Assembly: GCA_017163975.1 (NCBI GenBank) | Contig: JAFFSR010000220.1 | Coordinates: 12,232,001-12,296,000, forward strand | Reading direction: 5' to 3' | Length of the DNA stretch: 64,000 bases | Source: Anastatus disparis | Lineage: Eukaryota > Arthropoda > Insecta > Hymenoptera > Eupelmidae | Shown: positions 37,101 to 47,830 of the stretch, piece after piece | How the letters are laid out: every line of letters begins with the position of its first letter | Numbering within the stretch: position 1 is the first letter of the stretch | Position numbers and translations under genes: made by a program | Notes under the pieces: model-generated | Told to the model about the DNA's origin: nothing | Database searches by the model: none | The model's input: only the letters and a program-made list of their open reading frames with translations

Positions 37101-38690
37101 GTGTGTTTAGGCCCTGTTTATGTTGAATTAGAGGTTGCAGTACAACATCAAACAGCTTGGCGCGCGTCTTCAAAGCGGATTAAATTTTGTGGAATCACTG
37201 TCAAACCGCACTTAATTGCATATATCTAAAATTTGATTATTAATATATTTTGTCTTTGAAAATATCAAGAAAATTTAAAAATTAAAGTGGATTTGATTTT
37301 TGCAATTTATAATTATTTCAATTATGATAAATTTCAGAGTATATAAAGTGTGGTTTTATTGAGATAAAAATTTTATTAATTCAAAAGCTTTTAAGATTAT
37401 GAAGCGTGATGAATAATGAACTTTGAAATTAATTTGCAATCAACGTATTTGTAATGGCATATATATGTACATATAAAGCAATCATAATTAATAAATTTCT
37501 TTAAAAAAATGCTTTTATTTTTTTCAATTTTAATTAAATTTAACTTTTATAAAAAAAATTTAAATACTGATACAATTTATTCTATATAAGAGAAAGTAAC
37601 ATAAAAATAATTTTCGAATGAAATGTAAAGTTTTATGTTTACTTTGTTTTATTATTACTGATTGCATTTTTTAAGTAAATTTTTATTCTGTTTTAATAAA
37701 TTAAATTTTTACTAGCGTAAACTTTAGGTTAATATTCATTTGCATACAGAAAATCATACGCGATCATTACTTTGATACGTAACTTCCTCGTATATTAATT
37801 TTAACTTATAAAATAAATTTATAATTACGAATTCAAATTGAATAATTAAAAGTATTTAAAATACTTTTGTTGATTGTATTGAAAATGAAATATCTTTATT
37901 AAATAATTATGTATAGAGTAGAAAATTTTCATAAAAAAATTTAATTTTTATAACAAGCAGAAAAAATATTATTAAATTTAACGAATAAACACTTTTTTTA
38001 AAGAAATATTGTTAAAGTTTTAAAAATGAAAAAGAATTTAAACGTGCACGTATACACAGGTTTAATTTTTCGAAAACTGCTTTTATAATGTTATTAAAAA
38101 ACAATACGAAATAAAAAATTTCTCTTTATTTTTAAGAATTTTTTTATTTACAAACAAATAATGATTTTTACTATTCTAGTATCATTATACTATTCTGGTA
38201 GTCTATGTTTGCAAAAGTCAATCGGTAGTGACTTTTAACTTTGTTTATATTATATACTATTTACTATATAATTTTTATTAACAAATCACTTTTCATTGTT
38301 TTTATATTTTAATATCGAGTAATATTTGTAAACACATAGTATATACATTTTAAGAAAAATTGTGATGAAAATATCGGTAGTATTATTTAATACTAAAAAT
38401 ATATTTTTAAATTAAGATAAAATTAGAAACTTGCTTAACTATTTCAGGTCCCACATTATTTTGACCGACTTTTTATAATTAAATGGTAGAAAATTGAAGG
38501 ACTTGTCAAAGAATAGATGGTACATAAATATGACGACCTTCGGAGCTTATTTTAGGGTTGCAATCCTGCACGGTGATTTAATTTTTTTAGTTGTTAAAAA
38601 TAAAAATAAATTTTCCTAAAAATATGCTTTCGATCCTTTATACGTTAATTTGACAAGGGAAAATTATATTATAAATAATAGTTAAGAAAC
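34145..38690. other. AT-rich non-coding stretch, no gene seen
   Basis: There is a less AT-rich patch at 34,780-34,880 (with ACGTACGT) and another at 36,470-36,510 (CCCGAGGGTACGGTACGCG). Small palindromes such as GATTATTTAC...GTAAATAATC (about 36,374-36,397) occur around 36.0-36.5 kb. No coding sequence is evident. Confidence 0.4.
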
Positions 38691-38872
38691 AGGAATCTCA
38701 GTGACTCAGTCAGTAGAATGATAAATTTTCCACTTGAGAGTTCGAGTTCGAATCTCTGATCTCGGCCTATTGCAGGTTATATGTGCTTTGTTCGCAAACA
38801 CACTGACGACCTTCGTCACTAATTAGCATCGAAATAACAGCATAAATACAGCGCCGTTAAATGAAACACATT
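38691..38872 (+). mobile_element. tRNA-derived SINE, copy 4
   Basis: The A box is slightly changed (TGACTCAGTCAG, 38,702-38,713) and the B box reads GAGTTCGAATCT (38,744-38,755). The body is shortened after the B box, lacking the ACAAGCACCACTGTA part, but keeps ATGTGCTTTGTTCGCAAACACACTGACGACC and the 3' end ATAAATACAGCGCCGTTAAAT. Divergence and the internal deletion mark an older copy. Confidence 0.87.
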
Positions 38873-40841
38873 AGTTTTTTCAAAGGTTTTTCTAAATGTT
38901 TAAATTTTTTTATCACAAATTTAATTATTTAAAATAAAATTTAAAAAATTATGGAATGTTTATCAAATAAACGTATTTATCAAATTAGTAAAAAAGAGAA
39001 CAAATGATTTTGGTAAAAATTAAATTCCCATACACTTTATGCATATAATTATTCATCTATTAGGCATCAAATATTAAGTGAATTCTCTATTTTGGTAAAG
39101 GAAATAAATAAAACAAATAATTGAATAATTCTATAGCATCAATTATTAAATAATAAAGTTAATTTTTATACATATTTTTTTTAATAAATAAAAGATATAC
39201 GATTCAAAATAATGCAACTGAAAAAGAAAAGAAAACAAAAGAATTACTTAAAATTTCATATTCCTTGGCTGCTATCACGGCAGTTCTCTTAGTGCATTTC
39301 TCAAGTCTATCATTAAAGAATCTATAGAATTTTTCTTGCAAAGTCGGCCGTTTTTAGCTTCTACTTTTCTCTTCGAGTTAGTAAGAAAAATCTGCATGAC
39401 GATTGGAGGTAAAAAAAGAGGGAGAAATTACCTCCTCTTTTTTCTTCTCTTTTCTTATAGACGCACAAACTATAAAACTTGAAGGCGCTCATCTCGTTCA
39501 TTTGGCTTTCAAGCTACTTTTTATTCTTTTCCATCTTTCTCTTACCTTTTCTCAGCACGTCTTCTTGTTCTTTACTTGGATTTCTCTAATTTTCTCATTA
39601 GAACACTCGAACTTCACGGCTTTTCTCCGCTGCACTTTTTTCTTCCTACATAGCTGTTTACTCTTTCTTTTTTTTCTTTTCTTTTATGCTTTTAGAGAAT
39701 TCTTTTTTCTTTTGTTTATTTTTTTTTTTTTTAACTTTACTGCCTTTATCTATTTATTATTTCTATTCAGGAGCTTAATTACGGGGCTTTCTCTCTCTTC
39801 TTTTTTTTCTTAACTTCGTCATGAAAATACTTTGCTTCTAATAGAAATAAATATGCTTTTAACAAGATTATTAAATATTATGAGATGATAAAATAATAAA
39901 AGTAATAATATCATTTTTTTATAAGGATTCGATTATTTAAAAATATTTTTAATAATAAAGGCGACATCGTGTGATTATTAATTTCAACAATTAACTTTAT
40001 GAATCGCATGAAATTAACAATTAATTTTATATCTTTACTTTCTCAGTAAATTATTATTAAATATCGCAGTATCAAGTTTTTATAAGAATTTCTTAAATTT
40101 TTTGTAAAAAAACATAATATTATAGAAGAAAAAAAAATGAAAAAAATATCATCTCCTCATTTGCTATGGCTGATTAAACCCAGTTATTTCTACTTCGGGA
40201 TCACATCGCAAAGTTTTTTATTACGTTTTTTTTATTTCACTTAAAGGATCAAAGATTGAAATTGTTATATTATACAAATCAAATTTACGAATCATTTTTT
40301 TCTCATATTAATTCATACAGAAATATTTAAAAAAATTTTTCAAGTCAATACTTTTTTGGGCGCGCTACAAAAATTTGCTGAGGGTAAATCAGCGAGTTGC
40401 CGTAGCGTTACATATATATATATACATAAATTACAGAATCTGTCATAAATTTATGAAAAACAGTTAATATAAAAATAGTATTATTCAAACAGTATTATCC
40501 CTGATATTCGCATAACAAAAATTATAAAAATATTAGAAAATATTACATTTTAAAAGGTTTAATATTCCTCATTGACGATTTTTTTGTTACGAGACTTTTC
40601 AATAAAGTTACAAGTGATCGTGTTTTTAAGCATGTAAACAATAAAATTCGAATCAAAATTATTCAAATAATAGTTAAAATATTTTTTTTCATATTTCTTA
40701 AAAAATTAAAGTTTATTTCTAGGAAAATTATGATAACATATTATTTTATTAAAAAAATATGTTAACCGTAATTGACAATTAATTTTTATTGTTGATATTT
40801 CAGTTTATAACTTTATTAAAAAGCGTTGGAACAAAGAAATC
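38873..40841. other. AT-rich non-coding stretch with pyrimidine-rich block
   Basis: A T/C-rich block (39,425-39,815) yields a 136-codon frame beginning at TTG and composed mostly of Phe, Leu and Ser, which is rejected as a gene. GGGCGCGCTAC...GTAGCG near 40,358-40,410 is a GC-richer inverted pair resembling the cores of the other repeats, without further support. Confidence 0.45.
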
Positions 40842-41813
40842 ATCACTGATGAATTTAAAATTTTTAAATATTCTTTTAATTTTTGTTTGCATTTTTCACT
40901 TATCATCATTAAAAACTTTTCATAAACATAGGAAAATGAAATTTCCAATACGGGTATCTTTGATAACAATACATAATTTTGCAATTTGTTTTTAAAATTT
41001 TTTCATATTCAAACATTCATTACATGTAAAGAATCTTATATTGCGAGGACTATGAGCTTCTTTTTTTTGTGCATGTATTCATAATTATCAATATGAATAA
41101 GCCTGCACATATAGGCGTTACTAAGAAAGTGTATACACGTGTTTGCATTCTAATAATAAATGAAAATATTAATAAAAAATCATTTTTAATAAAACGCTTT
41201 TATGAAAAAATCAGAAGTAAATTCAATAATTCAATTGTATGATTGCATTTTAAATTATCCTTCTGCATCATGCCTAATAATATTTTATTGAAATTTTATC
41301 AACAAGCGTAAAAAATAGAATTTTAAACGTATTTTCAATATTTTTCATGCTTTTATAGAAAATTTTAAAAACATATTCTTAGGAAAAATGCTGGAAGATA
41401 ATTTATAATACAATCATAAAATAGAAATATTGAACTTAATTTTATTTCTTCATAAAAGCGTTTTTTCAAAAATGATTTTTTATTAATATTTTCATTTATT
41501 ATTAGAATGCAAACACATGTATACATTTCCTTAGTAATACATATATGTACAGGTTTATTTATATTGAAAATTATGAATACATACCCAAAAAAAAGAACCT
41601 CATAGTCTTGGCAATATAAGATTCTTTACATGTAATGCATGCTTGAATATAAAGAAATTTTGAAAATAAATTGCAAAATCATGTATTGTCATCAAAGATA
41701 CCCATACTGAAAATTTTATCTTCCTATGTTTATGAAAAGTTTTTAATGATGATTAGTGAAAAATGCAAACAGAAATAAAAAGAATTTTTAAAAATCTAAA
41801 ATTCATCAATGAT
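40842..41813. repeat. Long (about 480 bp x 2) inverted repeat; candidate hairpin-RNA or foldback locus
   Basis: The left arm (about 40,842-41,320) and right arm (about 41,335-41,813) are reverse complements along nearly their whole length, meeting at a centre near 41,328 with almost no spacer. Landmarks include TTGCATTCTAATAATAAATG (41,143-41,162) and its exact reverse complement CATTTATTATTAGAATGCAA (41,492-41,511), and ACATGTAAAGAATCTTATAT answered by ATATAAGATTCTTTACATGT. In the 70-codon segment I compared base by base, 21 of about 210 positions differ, mostly transitions, spread over all three codon positions. A transcript from either strand would form a very long duplex. No terminal duplication was found. 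It could be an inverted duplication, a foldback transposon or an endo-siRNA (hpRNA) locus. Confidence 0.85.
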
Positions 41814-42180
41814 CTAATTCTAAGTAGTTTAGTAAGTTGCAAATGTACTGAGAGAGCCTTCTCTTAACCCAGAACTCGCATTCTACTTCATGAGTTACAA
41901 ATTTGTGTTGGGTAAACATATATATTTAGTATCAAATGTGTTTCAAAGCCAAGCGCGACGGAAAAACGTTAATTTTATGAAATGCAAGACTGTCACAAAA
42001 GTAAAAGAAGTATTAACTTCTGTCGGCCAGTCCCATGACTGCCAGACCCGGTTTTTTATTCGTCAAAAAGTTCTACTTAAATTCGTATATTTTCTCATCT
42101 ATTTACCCTTACAAAAATTATACATATTTAAACATAACACATATTAATCTTGCAACAGCTCTCTATTACCTTGTATTATT
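41814..42180. other. Non-coding stretch, moderately less AT-rich
   Basis: A frame at 41,890-42,147 (85 codons, ATG start) is open and not low-complexity, with a hydrophobic C-terminal end, but I recognise no family. I leave it as an unproven frame. Confidence 0.3.
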
Positions 42181-43560
42181 ACTGTACTGTTGTCTATATT
42201 AATTCACTTTTTTTTCTTTACTCTATGTTCAACAATTTTTCTTTCTTTGTCTATTCTCAAAACTTTTTCTATCCATCACTCGATACTAAACGAAACGCCT
42301 TTCAATCTTGTTCACTCTTTCTTTTTTTTTTATTTCCTCGTTCTCTTTAGTTTTTTCTGTGGCCTCTATCGTGTAATAGTAGTGCGTCTCAGCTGCAGTT
42401 ATCGGGCATAAGGCATGTACGTCTTATTGGCAAGTTTGCGAACGATCGAAAGAAAAAAAAGAGAGAAGGAAAAAGAAAAAAAGGAGGCTGGAAAAAGTAG
42501 AATCTTTCTCGAGGACAGAGAAATTTCTGAGTGGTGCAGTTTCGAAGCATGCTGTGCTTGCCTCCGGCAAAGAATATATTTCAATCCCTTTTCCTTCATC
42601 TACTACTACTCTCTCTCTCTTTTCCCTTATTTCTCTAGTTTCTTTTTACTTTTTTTCTCCTTCCATCTTCTATATACCAAAGTCTCTTGCGACGACGACG
42701 AGCCGCCCGTAGACAGCCGTCGTCTATCCGCCGCCCAATTCTGTCAACTCTCTTCTTCGTTTATTCTTTTTTCTTTTTCTACCTCTTAGATTGTCCTGGT
42801 TTTGCGTACCAAGTTTTTCTTGATTGGATTTTCATCGGGACCGCTTGCATAAAACATTGCTAGATTTCATTCTTTTCTCTCTCTCTCTTTTTTTTTTAAC
42901 TTTTTCCTTTTTTTTATTCATTCCTTTCTTTTGCATTCTATTCGTTTTCCCTCATTTCCTCGGATTCTCTTTCTGTTTATTGCATATCACCATATTGCTT
43001 ATCTTTCGTTTTATCTCTTTATTCTTTTTCATTATTTTCGTTTCTTTTATTATTTTTCATCCTTTTGTTTTATTCCTATTTGCATTGTTGACTCACAAAA
43101 TACATTGTTTTCGCTTGCAATCGCTCGGAAGAGATATTCGACCCCAAACGTTATGGTCTTATCCACTTATCCATGAACTTATGCATGTTTGTCCGCAAAA
43201 CTTACTTTTAGCTCGACTACTTTCATATATATCCAGAGTTACGGTGCCATTGCAACTTTTTCGTTCAACACTAAAGGTGACGACTTATATTCAAGAAATT
43301 TTCTCTCTTTTTTTTTATATCACTACATTTTTACTCCTTTTACTTGTACGCTTATGTACTTTGCTAGTTCTTTTCTTTTATGCTGTGGCTTGGCTGCGGC
43401 AGCGAGAGAGAGCGTGTGTGTATTTTGTTCAGTTGAGCGACGAAAATTGGACGATCTATATAGGTTGGCTCTTGCAATGTTGTTGAGAGAATTTTCTTGG
43501 GGGGGTAATGTTATACTGTAGGCGATCTGCTCGATGCACCTTGTGTAATTGGCTTGAAAC
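42181..43560. repeat. Pyrimidine-rich low-complexity region with GC-richer islands
   Basis: Most of 42,200-43,080 and 43,300-43,390 is T and C on the plus strand, apart from a purine-rich patch at 42,447-42,500. Because all stop codons contain purines, three overlapping frames of 66 to 220 codons stay open, none starting at a credible ATG. GC-richer words occur at 42,690-42,745 (GACGACGACGAGCCGCCCG) and 43,395-43,420 (GCGGCAGCGAGAGAGAGCG), with CTATATAGG at about 43,457 as a TATA-like box. Regulatory meaning is speculative. Confidence 0.5.
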
Positions 43561-44380
43561 GTGTTGAGAGTATAACTTACTAGAAGATTGTAAGAGAAAT
43601 AAAAAAAATATATGTACTATAGAAATAAAAAAAAAGAAAAAGAGAAAAGAGCGATGAAAAGTAAAAGAAGTAAAGAATGTTGAAAGAAGTTTATATATAA
43701 AAAGGGTAAGCGAGCGTTGATAAAAAGTTTTAATTTTACATACCCTTACAGGTTTTTTAAAAGTTTTATAACATTAATTTTTTTTTATTACTGAAGTATA
43801 GGGTATAAATTATTATTATAAATTTTTAAGAATTTTGTTAATTTAAACTTCCAAAAATATTTTATAATATAGTATTTTATTGGTGTTAAAAAATATATTA
43901 TTATTATTACCAATTAAAATAAGAAATCTTTAAAGCTGCTTATTTATTCGAAACTTTTACATGCTTGAAATTATTAATGCGTTTTGAGTCATGGTTTCAA
44001 AAAGTTGCTTCTCAACCTTATTTTTATGCGATTTTCATACGTCAATTATACGCTCATAAAAAGGAAAACTATACAAATCATATCTCTTAATTTTCAGTTG
44101 AAACAAAAGATAAGAAAAAATGAATACAAAAGAATAAAGTGCACGGAGGAAAAGGAAAAGATGTATTATGAAACTCAAGCCAGAGCGATGTATAACTCAA
44201 GAAGTAACGCTCGGAAAATGAAGTACAGAAAATAAATAAGAATGAAACGAGTAAAAGAAGGAACAGAATTTTGTCGTCATTTCATTTCTGTCCTTGGACT
44301 CGACTTGAAATGCAGTTAACAACTTGAAGTTAACAATGCAGCACCAATGGGATGACGGCAAGGACGACGATAGAAATAGA
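43561..44380. other. AT-rich and purine-rich non-coding stretch
   Basis: No gene is supported. GTTAAC...GTTAAC and overlapping words form a small inverted repeat at about 44,315-44,334. Confidence 0.4.
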
Positions 44381-44422
44381 AGTAGAAGAAGAAGATGATG
44401 AAGGAAGAAGAAGAAGAAGAAG
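44381..44422. repeat. (GAA)n trinucleotide repeat, interrupted
   Basis: GAA triplets interrupted by GAT and GGAAG, within a purine-rich stretch. GTATATATAGG at about 44,563 downstream is TATA-like but no gene follows. Confidence 0.8.
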
Positions 44423-47100
44423 CATCAGCAGAAATAGTAGTAGCAAAAGTATAAAGAAAGCTGGAAAGCAAGCAAGTAATTCGTTGGTTCTGTTAAGTAC
44501 TTGAGGATACGGTCGTGCTGTCTTCTTTCAACGTTAGAATTAAGCTTAAAGCTTGAAAGTAGTGTATATATAGGAGAGACTTTGCTGCTGATCAACCAAG
44601 CGAAACTTAAATAATATGCTCGAAGGGATACTTGACAGGTTGGAAGTGGAACAGTAAGGGAACTTACGACGACTTTTATGTTGGCTAAGGAAACGCAAAA
44701 CGCTTGTTATATTGCCCAGTAAGAAAAGGAACAGAGAGAAAGAGAAAGAGGAAAACTTAAAATGGTTATGCTAAGATGAGAGAAAGAGAGAAAAAGCTTA
44801 CAATGAAAATTTTGAATCTAAGTGATCGTGGAAATTAAGGGAAGAATTTGTCAAGAAGGAAAATTGTACTGCATATCTAAATGTGACAGGGAGATATGTT
44901 TTTGAAATTATCTTCTGAAATATAATTAATTTTTAATATTTCATTAATAATTTTGAAAGTTAAAAGAAAGAATTATACAAAAACAGGTTACCATAACATA
45001 CTTTTATTTTCTTCATTTAAAACGTATAAATAATAATTCCTTCAATATTATCCATAATTTTACAAAATAATTTTTTAAATCCCGGAAAAATTTGTTTTAC
45101 ATAATTCATATACATCCATAAATATGCATAATAATACATGATCGTACAGAACTTAAGAGTTTCTATGATTACACCTGGCCACAGTCGTATATAGTCATTA
45201 ATCCTTATAAATTTATATATGATAACAGATAATTATGTATAATTGTATATGCAATTTGTGGGCATGCAATTTACGCGTAGATTCAAATGTAATTGCATGT
45301 AACTACCAGCAATAATGCACGATTATGAGAGATTGTATCTAATTATTTATGTATAAAATTATAGATATAAAAATTTCTAATTATGCATATAAATATTGAT
45401 TTCAATAATTTAAATATTATATTTGATTACAACGGATAGAATTTAAAATTATTTTGCATGGTCATATATATCCATAAGCAAATCAACAAATTTAAATATG
45501 ATAGAGGTGTGTTTAAACCTTGCTGCACTGGAACTTGTATGGAACATATAACGATGAAAAATTTTCATTATTGTTTTACAGATGAACTTGAAAATTCTGA
45601 CTATGGAATAATAATTTGTTTTTTTCTTAGCTATAATACATTATTATACGAAAATATTCATAATCATACATAATTATAGTTTCTTATGCATTAATTCTCT
45701 TTCATTATTGCCTTTAGCATTTTTATCTGTATTTGAAAATTGATATCCAATTTTTCATAATTTTAAATCTAATATATAAGTTTTATAACGTAATGTTCAT
45801 ATTATTTTCTAGTTATATTATTGTTGTTATTAAAATCATACGAAACATTTAATTTTCCATATAATTTTACCTCTTAGTCGCCGGTATTGTTCTACTCTAC
45901 TCATCTCTAACTCATTTATTTTCTTTCCTCTTCTATTTCTTCTTTTTTTTCAGAAATTTAAAGCTTGAATTTAACATTGCGTACTGCTTACTTTATGCGT
46001 TAAAATGAACGAAACCTTTGTGACTTTTTCGCCAGTTAGTGCCGCTAGGTGTGAATGCTTTTTCGTATATGCTTTCCAGAGAATATGAGAGATACTAACA
46101 GCAAAGCTTAGCGAGCATATGACTTTGCTAAACTGTTGCGAAATTAAATTAAAAATTATATTTTTTTTTTTTTCATCCTTATTTTTTATTTTAACTTACG
46201 GTAATACACATAAAAATTGTGTAATTGCGCTTGAATTGTATTTTGTGAAAAATTTTTAATTTATTTCTTTGTTTATCGTTTTCTTTTTTCTATTAAATAT
46301 CTAATATCCATTTTCCTTATTGAAAATTAAATATTTTTTAATTCACGCGACTTTATTTAATTTTAGTCTTGAAATATAAATTACAAAATTGACTAACAAT
46401 TAAAAAAAATTTCAATCATGAATTATCAACGATTATCTTTATGAAAAATTATAAATCTATTACTCAATAAAAGTTATTAATTATAAAAGAATTTCCGTTT
46501 TAAAACTGTACTGTTTATAACTTATCAAATTTTCAAGTAATAAGGTGAGATTATTACTGTTTATGCAAGGAAAAATTTGTTTAACCAACATTCAAAACTT
46601 GTGAGCTTAAATAAAAGTAAAAGTAGTTTATCTTGACTTGTCCACCCACATAATTCGTTCAACTTATTTACTAAAATAGCACAAACTTCAAAACTTCAGA
46701 GTGGCAAGCATAGTCGAAAGAAAAAATTTTTTTTTTCCACAAAGTACCAAACTTACCTAAGAAAACGCAAAGTACCTCGTTTGCCTAGTTTCCACCTAAT
46801 CACTGTAAATGTATGTCATCCAAGTCACCAACAAACCGTCAATCAACATCCCCCGATACTTTCCTTACTAGTCAAAAAGCCATTTTTTTTTTTCTTTTAT
46901 TTTTTCAAAACATTCGGGTAAGTAGTATCAGCTTTTCAACGGCTTTTCTTGCACTCCCGTCACGTTTACCGCGTACATTTCGCATAAGTTTGGCAAATTA
47001 AGCACCCTCCCCAAAACATCTTTTAGACAAGACTCGTAAGCTAAAAAGTGAGAAAGAGACCGTTAGAGCCTTGTTTTTTGGAGGGGTAAAAGGTGTACAG
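44423..47100. other. AT-rich non-coding stretch
   Basis: From 45,100 to 45,700 the sequence is full of short palindromic words (TATGCATA, ATAATTATGTATAATTGTAT, TGCAATTTGTGGGCATGCAATT), giving it a decayed-repeat look, but I could not define a unit or borders. The interval 46,020-46,140 is mildly less AT-rich. No gene is supported. Confidence 0.4.
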
Positions 47101-47830
47101 CTGCATGGAAGAGAGAGAGAGAGAAAAAGGAAAGATCGTTTTTCTCTAAAAGAAGGGAATACTGCTGCTGTCTGACAGCGTAAACACGAATTTATCGACC
47201 AATTTCTCTTCCAACTCCTTCTCTTATTTTTTATCTCTTTTTCCCCTTTCTATCTTTATCTTGCTTGTTCAATCTTTTACTCTTGTTCTCCTTGTTTAAG
47301 TCCACACTCTTTCTCCATCCTCGTTTTTCTCTGTTTTTTTTTCTTCTTCTTTCTTTTTTTAGCTTTGGCTTTTTTTTCGTATCTTACGGTCTTTGACTCA
47401 CCCTCTTTCTTGCCATCGAACGAATAATTTTCCATTTTCGCTTCGTTCAGTCCCTTCGCGTCTTTAACAATGACACAATGAAGAAAATACAAGAGCAAAT
47501 AAAAAAAAAAGGAGAGAGAAAAAAGAAGAAGACGTAAAGAAAGGAAAACGACAGATTTTACCGACAATGTCCGCTAAACACAATTCATACTTTGTCGAAG
47601 TTTCACATTGGAAAAGGTTCGGAGGAAACGAAAAGATTATTTCCCGACGATGCAAGACTTGATCCCCGAGGTTTTTCTTTAGTACGTATCCCTTTTCTTC
47701 TTCTTTCTTTCTCTTTTTTTTTTAAGTTTTTTTCTTTCTTTTTTAAGAGAATGGATTTTTCATGAAGAGCAGAGGAGAGGAAACGCATTAAAGAAGACTT
47801 TTACCTAAGTTAGGAGGATACTATTGCATC
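47101..47830. repeat. Mixed GA-rich and T/C-rich low-complexity region
   Basis: Short (GA)n at about 47,110-47,124, T/C-rich sequence at 47,220-47,390, purine-rich at 47,480-47,550, and T/C-rich again at 47,675-47,745. Minus-strand frames of 61-96 codons through these tracts are Lys/Glu- or Phe/Ser-rich and rejected. Confidence 0.5.

Noticed and set aside
39403..39813. 136-codon plus-strand frame
   Set aside because: Starts at TTG and is nearly all Phe, Leu and Ser from a T/C-rich tract; no domain.
42824..43486. Longest open frame (220 codons, plus strand), plus two overlapping frames
   Set aside because: Pyrimidine-rich DNA has few stops because every stop codon contains purines; the product is a Phe/Leu/Ser/Ile string, it begins at a TTG codon, and neighbouring frames are open too.
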